Below, one piece after another: positions 26,008 through 33,946 of a stretch of DNA of 64,000 bases. Each line of letters opens with the position of its first letter. Positions within the stretch are counted from its first letter, which is position 1. Under the pieces are notes generated by a model, which was not told the origin of the DNA, ran no database searches, and worked only from the letters and a program-made list of their open reading frames with translations. This DNA is from Streptococcus oralis (GTDB taxonomy: Bacteria; Bacillota; Bacilli; Lactobacillales; Streptococcaceae), in NCBI RefSeq assembly GCF_021497945.1, contig NZ_CP046524.1:717501-781500 (forward strand), in the 5' to 3' direction. A program made the position numbers and the translations under genes.

Positions 26008-26036
26008 TTGACTGAATAAACTACATATGTTAGAAT
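26008..26036 (+). promoter_or_regulatory. phrA promoter
   Basis: TTGACT (26008-26013), a 17-bp spacer and TAGAAT (26031-26036) lie 32 bp before phrA. The 190-bp gap to the divergent tprA also has an A15-type tract at ~25971-25985. TprA is expected to bind over this promoter. Confidence 0.75.
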
Positions 26037-26068
26037 AAAAACAAGGAAAAAGAAAGGGGTTTCATTGC

Positions 26069-26239
26069 ATGAGAAAAAAACGTGGAATTAAAAAATTAGT
26101 TACATTTGCATTACTAGGTGTTTTTATGTTTAGTAATACAATTCCTTACCAACAGTTTATTCAGAAGAATAAACAATTGGAGATTCGAGTGCAATCACAA
26201 AAGGAGTCCAATGGTCTTGATGTTGGGAAGGCTGATTAG
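26069..26239 (+). CDS. phrA: PhrA signalling peptide precursor
   Basis: 56 residues; AAAGGGG precedes the ATG. A basic start and a hydrophobic export signal (KKLVTFALLGVFMFSN, ~8-23) are followed by a spacer and the C-terminal peptide SNGLDVGKAD. The last seven residues are the reported active PhrA pheromone, which is exported, cleaved and re-imported to relieve TprA repression. It is divergent from tprA. The Tn916-like element begins ~60 bp downstream and separates it from any target genes that once followed. Confidence 0.9.
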   Translation: MRKKRGIKKLVTFALLGVFMFSNTIPYQQFIQKNKQLEIRVQSQKESNGLDVGKAD

Positions 26240-26299
26240 TTGATTAAATGATGAAAATACTAATTAACTATATGGTATTTCTGTTTTATCTAATTTTTA

Positions 26300-26420
26300 A
26301 TTAGAAAAATAGCATAAAAATCTAGTTATCCGCATAAAAACTGGACTTATCACACTTTATCAAGGTCAAAACCACTCAATTTACTACTAATTTACTACTT
26401 ATGAATGAGCTTTGATACGA
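26300..26420. other. Tn916 left end with Int arm-binding repeats
   Basis: The terminal sequence is followed by TTTACTACT repeats (26380-26400) that match those beyond int at 49451-49470; the Int N-terminal domain binds such DR-2 repeats. No gene lies between here and 26544. Confidence 0.7.
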
Positions 26421-26483
26421 CGATTTATCCTTGAAAAGTGAAGATATAAAGATACTTCCAATAAAATTTGAATATTTAATAGG

Positions 26484-26518
26484 TAGACACTTCAAAAAAT
26501 GAGGTGTCTATTTTTTTA
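26484..26518 (+). terminator. Terminator in Tn916 left region
   Basis: TAGACAC(TTC) pairs with (GAG)GTGTCTA and is followed by seven T. In Tn916 it lies upstream of the conjugation operon, which is read mainly through the joined ends of the excised circle. Confidence 0.75.
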
Positions 26519-26543
26519 CCCGATTTTGAAAGGAAGTGAACTT

Positions 26544-26618
26544 ATGAAAACAAAAAATCAAGAATCAAAAGGTCGTTCCCCACTCTTTAAGACCATCAAA
26601 CATTCATTCAGCCAATAA
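26544..26618 (+). CDS. Tn916 Orf24-like short peptide
   Basis: 24 basic residues with a good ribosome-binding site (GAAAGGAAG). It stands first in the conjugation operon, directly before orf23. Function unknown; it may only aid translation of the operon. Confidence 0.5.
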   Translation: MKTKNQESKGRSPLFKTIKHSFSQ

Positions 26619-26640
26619 AAAAGAAAGGATAGGTAAAAAT

Positions 26641-26955
26641 ATGGAACTTAAATTTGTGATTCCCAACATGGAAAAAACATTCGGCAATTTAGAATTTGCT
26701 GGCGAGGATAAAGTCGTTCAGCGAAGAATCAACGGACGGCTAACTGTCTTATCAAGAAGCTATAATCTCTATTCTGATGTTCAAAGAGCAGATGATATTG
26801 TGGTGGTGCTTCCTGCTGAAGCTGGCGAAAAACATTTCGGCTTTGAGGAACGTGTGAAGTTAGTCAATCCACGTATTACCGCAGAGGGCTACAAAATCGG
26901 CACTCGTGGTTTTACAAATTACCTTTTACATGCTGACGACATGATAAAAGAATAA
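26641..26955 (+). CDS. Tn916 Orf23 (YdcP-family)
   Basis: 104 residues; GAAAGGATAGG precedes the ATG. It matches the small conserved YdcP-family protein at the start of Tn916/ICEBs1 conjugation operons. It is soluble, with mixed strand and helix, and has a paralog in the next gene (shared TFGELKF/FGNLEF and AD-rich end). The exact role in transfer is not known. Confidence 0.88.
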   Translation: MELKFVIPNMEKTFGNLEFAGEDKVVQRRINGRLTVLSRSYNLYSDVQRADDIVVVLPAEAGEKHFGFEERVKLVNPRITAEGYKIGTRGFTNYLLHADDMIKE

Positions 26956-26970
26956 AGAAAGAGAGGAAAA

Positions 26971-27357
26971 ATGATGAGATTAGCAAATGGCATTGTATTA
27001 GATAAAGACACGACTTTTGGAGAATTGAAATTCTCTGCTCTACGTCGTGAAGTGAGAATCCAAAATGAAGACGGGTCGGTTTCAGATGAAATCAAGGAAC
27101 GTACCTATGACTTAAAATCCAAAGGACAAGGACGCATGATTCAAGTAAGTATTCCTGCCAGCGTGCCTTTGAAAGAGTTTGATTATAACGCACGGGTGGA
27201 ACTTATCAATCCCATTGCGGACACCGTTGCTACTGCCACCTATCAAGGAGCAGATGTTGACTGGTATATCAAGGCAGACGATATTGTGCTGACAAAGGAT
27301 TCTAGTTCATTCAAAGCTCAACCACAAGCAAAGAAAGAACCGACACAAGACAAATAG
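26971..27357 (+). CDS. Tn916 Orf22 (YdcP-family)
   Basis: 128 residues, 15 bp after Orf23 and paralogous to it (same FGELKF start region and ADD near the end). It has GAGAGG upstream and two in-frame ATG codons in a row. It is a conserved ICE protein of unknown biochemical role. Confidence 0.88.
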   Translation: MMRLANGIVLDKDTTFGELKFSALRREVRIQNEDGSVSDEIKERTYDLKSKGQGRMIQVSIPASVPLKEFDYNARVELINPIADTVATATYQGADVDWYIKADDIVLTKDSSSFKAQPQAKKEPTQDK

Positions 27358-27385
27358 TCGCTAGGTAGAAAGGAGACTTTTTCGC

Positions 27386-28771
27386 ATGAAACAGCGTGGT
27401 AAAAGGATTCGCCCATCTGGTAAAGATTTAGTCTTTCATTTTACGATAGCGTCACTCCTGCCTGTTTTCCTGCTGGTTGTCGGACTGTTTCATGTGAAGA
27501 CAATCCAGCAGATCAACTGGCAGGATTTTAACCTATCACAAGCAGATAAGATTGACATTCCCTATTTAATTATCAGTTTCAGTGTCGCAATTCTTATCTG
27601 CTTGCTGGTAGCGTTTGTATTCAAACGGGTTCGCTATGATACGGTTAAACAACTTTACCACCGTCAAAAACTGGCAAAGATGATACTTGAAAACAAGTGG
27701 TATGAATCTGAACAGGTCAAAACAGAGGGTTTCTTTAAAGATAGTGCTGGTCGTACAAAGGAAAAGATAACCTACTTCCCTAAAATGTATTATCGACTTA
27801 AAAATGGCTTGATACAGATACGGGTGGAAATCACGCTGGGAAAATATCAAGACCAACTCTTACACTTGGAAAAGAAATTAGAGAGTGGCTTGTACTGTGA
27901 GCTGACGGATAAAGAGTTAAAGGATTCCTATGTGGAATATACTTTGCTCTATGACACCATAGCCAGTCGTATTTCTATTGATGAAGTAGAAGCTAAAGAT
28001 GGTAAACTTCGCTTAATGAAAAACGTATGGTGGGAATATGATAAGCTCCCTCATATGTTGATTGCTGGTGGTACAGGTGGCGGTAAAACTTACTTTATAC
28101 TGACACTGATTGAAGCCTTGCTTCATACAGATTCAAAACTGTATATTCTTGACCCGAAAAATGCTGACCTTGCGGACTTAGGTTCTGTGATGGCAAATGT
28201 CTACTATAGAAAAGAAGACTTGCTTTCTTGCATTGAAACATTCTATGAAGAAATGATGAAACGTAGTGAGGAAATGAAGCAGATGAAGAACTATAAGACT
28301 GGCAAAAATTATGCTTACTTAGGTCTCCCGGCACACTTCTTAATCTTTGATGAATACGTCGCTTTCATGGAAATGCTGGGAACAAAAGAAAACACCGCAG
28401 TTATGAATAAGCTGAAACAGATTGTCATGTTAGGTCGTCAAGCTGGCTTCTTTCTAATACTGGCTTGTCAACGTCCAGACGCAAAATATTTAGGCGACGG
28501 AATCCGTGATCAGTTTAATTTCAGAGTGGCTTTAGGTCGTATGTCTGAAATGGGCTATGGCATGATGTTTGGCAGTGACGTACAAAAGGATTTCTTCTTA
28601 AAGCGAATCAAAGGTCGTGGCTATGTTGATGTAGGAACAAGTGTCATATCAGAGTTTTATACTCCCCTTGTACCAAAAGGATATGATTTCTTGGAGGAAA
28701 TTAAAAAGTTATCCAACAGCAGACAGTCCACGCAGGCGACGTGCGAAGCGGAAGTCGCAGGTGTGGACTGA
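27386..28771 (+). CDS. Orf21/TcpA, FtsK-SpoIIIE-type coupling protein
   Basis: 461 residues. Two N-terminal membrane segments (~18-38 and ~55-75) precede an FtsK-like motor with IAGGTGGGKTYF (Walker A, ~226-237) and FLIFDEYVAFME (Walker B, ~317-328). As the coupling protein it delivers relaxase-bound DNA to the conjugation channel. GAAAGGAG lies before the ATG. It lies directly upstream of the Tn916 oriT. Confidence 0.93.
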   Translation: MKQRGKRIRPSGKDLVFHFTIASLLPVFLLVVGLFHVKTIQQINWQDFNLSQADKIDIPYLIISFSVAILICLLVAFVFKRVRYDTVKQLYHRQKLAKMILENKWYESEQVKTEGFFKDSAGRTKEKITYFPKMYYRLKNGLIQIRVEITLGKYQDQLLHLEKKLESGLYCELTDKELKDSYVEYTLLYDTIASRISIDEVEAKDGKLRLMKNVWWEYDKLPHMLIAGGTGGGKTYFILTLIEALLHTDSKLYILDPKNADLADLGSVMANVYYRKEDLLSCIETFYEEMMKRSEEMKQMKNYKTGKNYAYLGLPAHFLIFDEYVAFMEMLGTKENTAVMNKLKQIVMLGRQAGFFLILACQRPDAKYLGDGIRDQFNFRVALGRMSEMGYGMMFGSDVQKDFFLKRIKGRGYVDVGTSVISEFYTPLVPKGYDFLEEIKKLSNSRQSTQATCEAEVAGVD

Positions 28772-28948
28772 TCTTGCTGGCTGGTGTGGCAATAGCCACG
28801 CCAGCACTTAACCCCCCGTATCTAACAGGGGGGTACAAATCGACAGGAAACAGTCAAAAAAACATTAGAAAATCCTTTGGTTACAAGGGATTTACAAAAT
28901 TTCAGCGTATGTCAAATGGGCTTTAAAAGTTGACATACGCCTTTTTGA
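28772..28948. other. Tn916 oriT region
   Basis: The orf21-orf20 gap is the mapped oriT of Tn916. It holds the hairpin ACCCCCC (28811-28817)...GGGGGGT (28828-28834) and the adjoining AATCGACAGG, where Orf20 relaxase acts. Smaller inverted repeats also occur (GCTGGTGTGGC...GCCACGCCAGC at 28780-28805). Confidence 0.8.
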
Positions 28949-28963
28949 TTGGAGGGATTTTTA

Positions 28964-30154
28964 CTGAATGAACAAACTTGGTTACAGCATTTAAAAGAAA
29001 AACGCTTGGCTTATGGACTATCTCAAAACCGTTTAGCTGTTGCGACTGGTATTACAAGGCAGTATCTAAGCGATATTGAAACAGGAAAAGTCAAGCCATC
29101 AGAGGATTTACAGCAGTCCCTTTGGGAAGCTCTGGAACGCTTCAATCCCGACGCTCCCCTTGAAATGCTGTTTGATTATGTAAGGATTCGCTTTCCGACA
29201 ACAGACGTACAGCAGGTGGTCGAAAACATCTTACAACTGAAACTGTCCTATTTTCTTCATGAGGACTATGGTTTCTATTCTTATTCAGAGCATTATGCTT
29301 TAGGCGACATATTCGTCCTTTGCTCCCATGAACTGGACAAAGGAGTTCTGGTGGAATTGAAAGGTCGTGGGTGCAGACAATTTGAAAGCTATCTTCTGGC
29401 ACAACAAAGAAGCTGGTATGAGTTCTTTATGGACGTTTTGGTGGCTGGCGGTGTGATGAAACGCCTTGACCTTGCCATTAACGATAAGACAGGGATTTTG
29501 AATATCCCTGTACTCACTGAAAAGTGCCAACAGGAAGAATGTATCTCCGTCTTCCGCAGTTTTAAAAGCTATCGCAGTGGCGAACTGGTACGCAAAGAGG
29601 AAAAGGAATGTATGGGAAACACCCTCTATATCGGTTCATTACAAAGTGAAGTTTATTTCTGTATCTATGAAAAGGACTACGAGCAGTACAAGAAAAATGA
29701 TATTCCCATTGAAGACGCAGAAGTAAAAAACCGTTTTGAGATTCGATTGAAAAATGAGCGTGCCTATTATGCAGTCCGTGATTTACTCGTCTATGACAAT
29801 CCAGAGCATACCGCCTTTAAAATTATCAATCGGTATATCCGTTTTGTAGATAAAGACGATTCCAAACCTCGTTCTGATTGGAAACTGAATGAAGAATGGG
29901 CTTGGTTTATTGGGAACAATCGTGAACGATTAAAACTAACCACAAAACCAGAGCCTTACTCCTTCCAAAGGACGCTGAACTGGCTATCTCATCAAGTTGC
30001 CCCGACCTTAAAGGTTGCGATTAAACTTGATGAAATCAACCAGACGCAGGTTGTAAAAGACATTCTCGACCATGCGAAACTGACAGACCGACACAAGCAG
30101 ATTTTGAAGCAACAGTCAGTAAAAGAACAGGACGTGATAACAACAAAAAAATAA
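28964..30154 (+). CDS. Orf20, MobT/Rep-type relaxase of Tn916
   Basis: 396 residues from a CTG at 28964, chosen because GGAGGG ends 7 bp before it; the in-frame TTG at 28949 would put that site inside the gene. The N-terminal XRE helix-turn-helix (YGLSQNRLAVATGITRQY) is followed by a Rep_trans domain related to rolling-circle initiators (~90-330; RLDLAINDK contains the acidic metal site). It nicks oriT upstream and allows plasmid-like replication of the circle. Confidence 0.9.
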   Translation: MNEQTWLQHLKEKRLAYGLSQNRLAVATGITRQYLSDIETGKVKPSEDLQQSLWEALERFNPDAPLEMLFDYVRIRFPTTDVQQVVENILQLKLSYFLHEDYGFYSYSEHYALGDIFVLCSHELDKGVLVELKGRGCRQFESYLLAQQRSWYEFFMDVLVAGGVMKRLDLAINDKTGILNIPVLTEKCQQEECISVFRSFKSYRSGELVRKEEKECMGNTLYIGSLQSEVYFCIYEKDYEQYKKNDIPIEDAEVKNRFEIRLKNERAYYAVRDLLVYDNPEHTAFKIINRYIRFVDKDDSKPRSDWKLNEEWAWFIGNNRERLKLTTKPEPYSFQRTLNWLSHQVAPTLKVAIKLDEINQTQVVKDILDHAKLTDRHKQILKQQSVKEQDVITTKK

Positions 30155-30196
30155 CTCAAATACAAATTCATTGAATATAGAGAGGAGAACATTTTT

Positions 30197-30418
30197 ATGA
30201 ATTTTGGACAAAACCTTTATAACTGGTTTCTATCAAACGCTCAATCACTGGTGCTTTTAGCAATCGTTGTGATTGGCTTGTATCTTGGCTTCAAGCGTGA
30301 GTTTAGCAAACTGATTGGCTTTTTAATTATTGCGATTATTGCGGTTGGCTTAGTCTTCAACGCTGCTGGAGTAAAAGACATTTTACTAGAGCTATTCAAT
30401 CGCATTATTGGTGCTTAA
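30197..30418 (+). CDS. Tn916 Orf19, small membrane protein
   Basis: 73 residues with two hydrophobic segments (~15-35 and ~44-66), consistent with the small TcpD-like membrane component of Tn916-type conjugation systems. AGAGGAG precedes the ATG. The following 116 bp to ardA hold a short dyad but no gene. Confidence 0.85.
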   Translation: MNFGQNLYNWFLSNAQSLVLLAIVVIGLYLGFKREFSKLIGFLIIAIIAVGLVFNAAGVKDILLELFNRIIGA

Positions 30419-30534
30419 ATAAAACCGTTCTTTTGTGGAATATAAGTGGTTTTCTTATGTTCCGCAAAGGAATGGTACACCAAACGAAGTGCGGTAGGGA
30501 TTTTTGAATCTCTACAAAGAAAGGACGTGAATAT

Positions 30535-31032
30535 ATGGACGATATGCAAGTCTATATTGCGAATTTAGGCAAATACAATGAGGGCGAATTGGTCGGTGCG
30601 TGGTTTACCTTTCCCATTGACTTTGAGGAAGTCAAAGAGAAAATCGGCTTGAATGATGAATATGAGGAATACGCCATTCATGACTACGAGTTACCCTTTA
30701 CGGTTGACGAATACACTTCCATTGGCGAACTCAATCGACTATGGGAAATGGTATCGGAATTACCCGAAGAATTACAATCGGAGCTATCTGCTCTGCTCAC
30801 TCATTTTTCAAGCATTGAAGAACTAAGCGAACATCAAGAGGATATTATCATTCATTCCGATTGTGATGATATGTATGACGTGGCACGCTACTACATTGAA
30901 GAAACGGGTGCTTTAGGCGAAGTACCAGCTAGTCTTCAAAACTATATTGATTATCAAGCCTATGGTCGGGATTTAGACCTTTCAGGAACGTTTATCTCAA
31001 CCAATCATGGGATTTTTGAAATCGTCTATTAA
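30535..31032 (+). CDS. ardA: ArdA anti-restriction protein (Orf18)
   Basis: 165 residues, very acidic, matching Tn916 Orf18. ArdA mimics about 42 bp of B-form DNA by its surface carboxylates and inhibits type I restriction enzymes when the element enters a new host. AAAGGACG lies upstream of the ATG. It helps the ICE spread between strains with different hsd systems. Confidence 0.93.
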   Translation: MDDMQVYIANLGKYNEGELVGAWFTFPIDFEEVKEKIGLNDEYEEYAIHDYELPFTVDEYTSIGELNRLWEMVSELPEELQSELSALLTHFSSIEELSEHQEDIIIHSDCDDMYDVARYYIEETGALGEVPASLQNYIDYQAYGRDLDLSGTFISTNHGIFEIVY

Positions 31033-31120
31033 ATCTGTCGGTACATTACTACTGGCAGATTTTCTATTTTACGGGGTGGCTCAATCAGCTACCCCTATTT
31101 TTTATGAAAGGATTGATTAC

Positions 31121-31513
31121 ATGAAGAAAATACGAAGCTATACCAGTATCTGGTCTGTGGAAAAGGTACTGTATTCTATCAATGATTTTAGACTTCCGTT
31201 TCCCATAACCTTTACGCAAATGACATGGTTTGTCGTGTCACTCTTTGCAGTGATGATACTTGGCAACTTGCCCCCTCTTTCCATGATAGAGGGAGCATTT
31301 CTCAAATACTTTGGGATTCCTGTGGCTTTCACATGGTTTATGTCTACAAAAACTTTTGATGGTAAAAAGCCTTATGGATTTTTGAAGTCTGTCATTGCTT
31401 ATGCACTGCGACCAAAGCTGACCTATGCAGGAAAAAAAGTAACGCTTGGCAGAAACCAGCCACAAGAAGCCATTACAGCAGTTAGGAGTGAATTTTATGG
31501 CATATCCAATTAA
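31121..31513 (+). CDS. Orf17/TcpE-like conjugation membrane protein
   Basis: 130 residues from the ATG at 31121, with GAAAGGA upstream; an earlier in-frame ATG at 31007 overlaps ardA and lacks a site. Two adjacent hydrophobic segments (~30-50 and ~55-75) match TcpE-type channel components. The 3' end overlaps the start region of the ATPase gene by 17 bp. Confidence 0.85.
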   Translation: MKKIRSYTSIWSVEKVLYSINDFRLPFPITFTQMTWFVVSLFAVMILGNLPPLSMIEGAFLKYFGIPVAFTWFMSTKTFDGKKPYGFLKSVIAYALRPKLTYAGKKVTLGRNQPQEAITAVRSEFYGISN

Positions 31514-33944
31514 ATACATTGAAAACAATCTCGTCTGGAATAAAGACGGGGAATGTTATGCTTACTATGAGCTTGTTCCTTACAATTACTCATTTCTAAG
31601 TCCAGAACAGAAAATACAAGTGCATGATTCTTTCAGACAGCTTATCGCACAAAATCGTGATGGCAAAATTCATGCTTTACAAATCAGTACAGAATCCAGC
31701 ATACGTTCTGCACAAGAGCGTTCCAAAAATGAAGTCACTGGCAAGCTCAAAGCGGTTGCCTATGACAAAATCGACCAACAGACAGACGCTTTAATATCCA
31801 TGATTGGCGAAAATCAAGTGAACTACCGTTTCTTTATCGGCTTTAAGTTGCTTCTCAACGATCAGGAGTTTTCTATGAAAAGTCTTACCGTTGAAGCAAA
31901 AAATGCTTTGTCTGATTTTGTCTATGATGTGAACCATAAGCTGATGGGCGATTTTGTTAGTATGAGTAATGATGAAATCCTGCGTTTTCAGAAGATGGAA
32001 AAGCTCTTAGAAAATAAAATCTCTCGTCGTTTCAAAATCCGCAGGTTAGATAAGGACGACTTCGGCTATCTGATTGAACACCTTTACGGACAGACAGGCA
32101 CTGCCTATGAAGAGTATGAGTACCATCTATCAAAGAAAAAGCTGGATAATGAAACGCTGATTAAATACTATGACTTGATTAAGCCTACTCGCTGTTTGGT
32201 GGAAGAAAAACAGCGATATTTGAAAATCCAGCAGGAAGATGAAACCGTCTATGTAGCTTACTTTACCATTAACAGCATTGTCGGAGAACTGGACTTCCCG
32301 TCCTCTGAAATCTTCTACTACCAGCAACAGCAATTTACATTCCCGATTGATACGTCAATGAATGTGGAAATTGTAGCGAATCGTAAAGCCCTATCTACTG
32401 TCCGCAATAAAAAGAAAGAACTGAAAGACTTGGATAACCACGCTTGGCAAAGTGATAATGAAACCAGCTCCAATGTGGCGGAAGCTCTGGAAAGTGTGAA
32501 TGAGCTGGAAACCAATTTAGACCAAAGCAAGGAATCTATGTACAAGCTGTCTTATGTGGTAAGGGTATCAGCAAATGATCTTGACGAACTCAAACGTCGT
32601 TGTAATGAAGTGAAAGATTTTTATGACGATTTAAGCGTAAAACTGGTACGACCATTTGGGGATATGCTCGGCTTACATGAAGAATTTTTACCTGCCAGCA
32701 AGCGTTATATGAATGATTATATTCAATACGTGACCTCTGATTTCCTCGCTGGTTTAGGTTTTGGTGCTACTCAAATGCTGGGGGAAAATGAGGGGATTTA
32801 TGTTGGCTACAGCTTAGATACTGGACGCAATGTCTATCTGAAACCTGCTCTTGCCAGTCAAGGGGTTAAGGGTTCAGTAACCAATGCGTTAGCGTCGGCT
32901 TTTGTTGGTTCGCTGGGTGGTGGTAAATCCTTTGCGAATAACCTTATCGTCTATTATGCGGTGCTTTATGGGGCACAAGCAGTGATTGTAGACCCAAAAG
33001 CAGAACGTGGCAGATGGAAAGAAACCTTGCCAGAGATTTCCCATGAAATCAATATCGTCACTCTGACTTCTGATGAGAAAAACAAAGGCTTACTTGACCC
33101 TTATGTGATTATGAAAAATCCCAAAGATTCTGAATCACTGGCTATTGATATTCTGACATTCCTTACGGGGATTTCCTCTCGTGATGGGGAACGCTTCCCA
33201 ATCCTTAGAAAAGCCATTCGTGCAGTAACCAATAGTGAAGTACGAGGGTTGATGAAAGTGATTGAGGAATTACGGGTTGAGAATACGCCACTAAGTACCA
33301 GTATAGCCGACCATATCGAAAGTTTTACAGACTATGACTTTGCACATTTATTATTCAGTAATGGTTATGTGGAGCAGTCTATCAGCTTAGAAAAACAACT
33401 GAACATTATACAGGTTGCGGACTTGGTACTTCCCGACAAGGAAACTTCCTTTGAGGAATATACCACTATGGAGCTTTTATCCGTTGCTATGCTGATTGTC
33501 ATTAGTACCTTTGCTTTAGACTTTATCCATACAGACCGAAGCATTTTCAAGATTGTAGATTTAGACGAAGCATGGAGCTTTTTACAGGTAGCACAAGGAA
33601 AAACACTATCTATGAAGCTGGTTCGGGCTGGTCGTGCTATGAACGCTGGGGTATATTTCGTGACCCAAAATACAGACGACCTCTTAGATGAAAAACTGAA
33701 AAATAACCTCGGCTTAAAATTTGCATTTCGTTCCACTGACCTTAACGAGATTAAAAAGACCTTAGCCTTTTTTGGTGTAGACCCAGAGGACGAAAACAAT
33801 CAGAAGCGATTGCGTGATTTGGAAAACGGGCAATGCCTTATCAGTGATTTATATGGTCGTGTCGGTGTGATACAGTTCCACCCTGTATTTGAAGAACTGC
33901 TCCATGCCTTTGATACCAGACCACCTGTGCGAAAAGAGGTGTAA
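31497..33944 (+). CDS. Orf16/TcpF-type VirB4-like conjugation ATPase
   Basis: 815 residues from the ATG at 31497, preceded by TTAGGAG. The C-terminal motor has SLGGGKSFANN (Walker A, ~471-481) and IVDLDEAWSFL (Walker B, ~686-696), with a TQN motif downstream, as in VirB4/TraC proteins that power assembly of type IV secretion channels. It is the largest gene of the Tn916 transfer operon. Confidence 0.93.
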   Translation: MAYPIKYIENNLVWNKDGECYAYYELVPYNYSFLSPEQKIQVHDSFRQLIAQNRDGKIHALQISTESSIRSAQERSKNEVTGKLKAVAYDKIDQQTDALISMIGENQVNYRFFIGFKLLLNDQEFSMKSLTVEAKNALSDFVYDVNHKLMGDFVSMSNDEILRFQKMEKLLENKISRRFKIRRLDKDDFGYLIEHLYGQTGTAYEEYEYHLSKKKLDNETLIKYYDLIKPTRCLVEEKQRYLKIQQEDETVYVAYFTINSIVGELDFPSSEIFYYQQQQFTFPIDTSMNVEIVANRKALSTVRNKKKELKDLDNHAWQSDNETSSNVAEALESVNELETNLDQSKESMYKLSYVVRVSANDLDELKRRCNEVKDFYDDLSVKLVRPFGDMLGLHEEFLPASKRYMNDYIQYVTSDFLAGLGFGATQMLGENEGIYVGYSLDTGRNVYLKPALASQGVKGSVTNALASAFVGSLGGGKSFANNLIVYYAVLYGAQAVIVDPKAERGRWKETLPEISHEINIVTLTSDEKNKGLLDPYVIMKNPKDSESLAIDILTFLTGISSRDGERFPILRKAIRAVTNSEVRGLMKVIEELRVENTPLSTSIADHIESFTDYDFAHLLFSNGYVEQSISLEKQLNIIQVADLVLPDKETSFEEYTTMELLSVAMLIVISTFALDFIHTDRSIFKIVDLDEAWSFLQVAQGKTLSMKLVRAGRAMNAGVYFVTQNTDDLLDEKLKNNLGLKFAFRSTDLNEIKKTLAFFGVDPEDENNQKRLRDLENGQCLISDLYGRVGVIQFHPVFEELLHAFDTRPPVRKEV

Positions 33945-33946
33945 AT

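Noticed and set aside
33365..33799. 144-residue ORF antisense to the VirB4-like gene
   Set aside because: Shadow of the + strand gene with low-complexity composition and no start signals.
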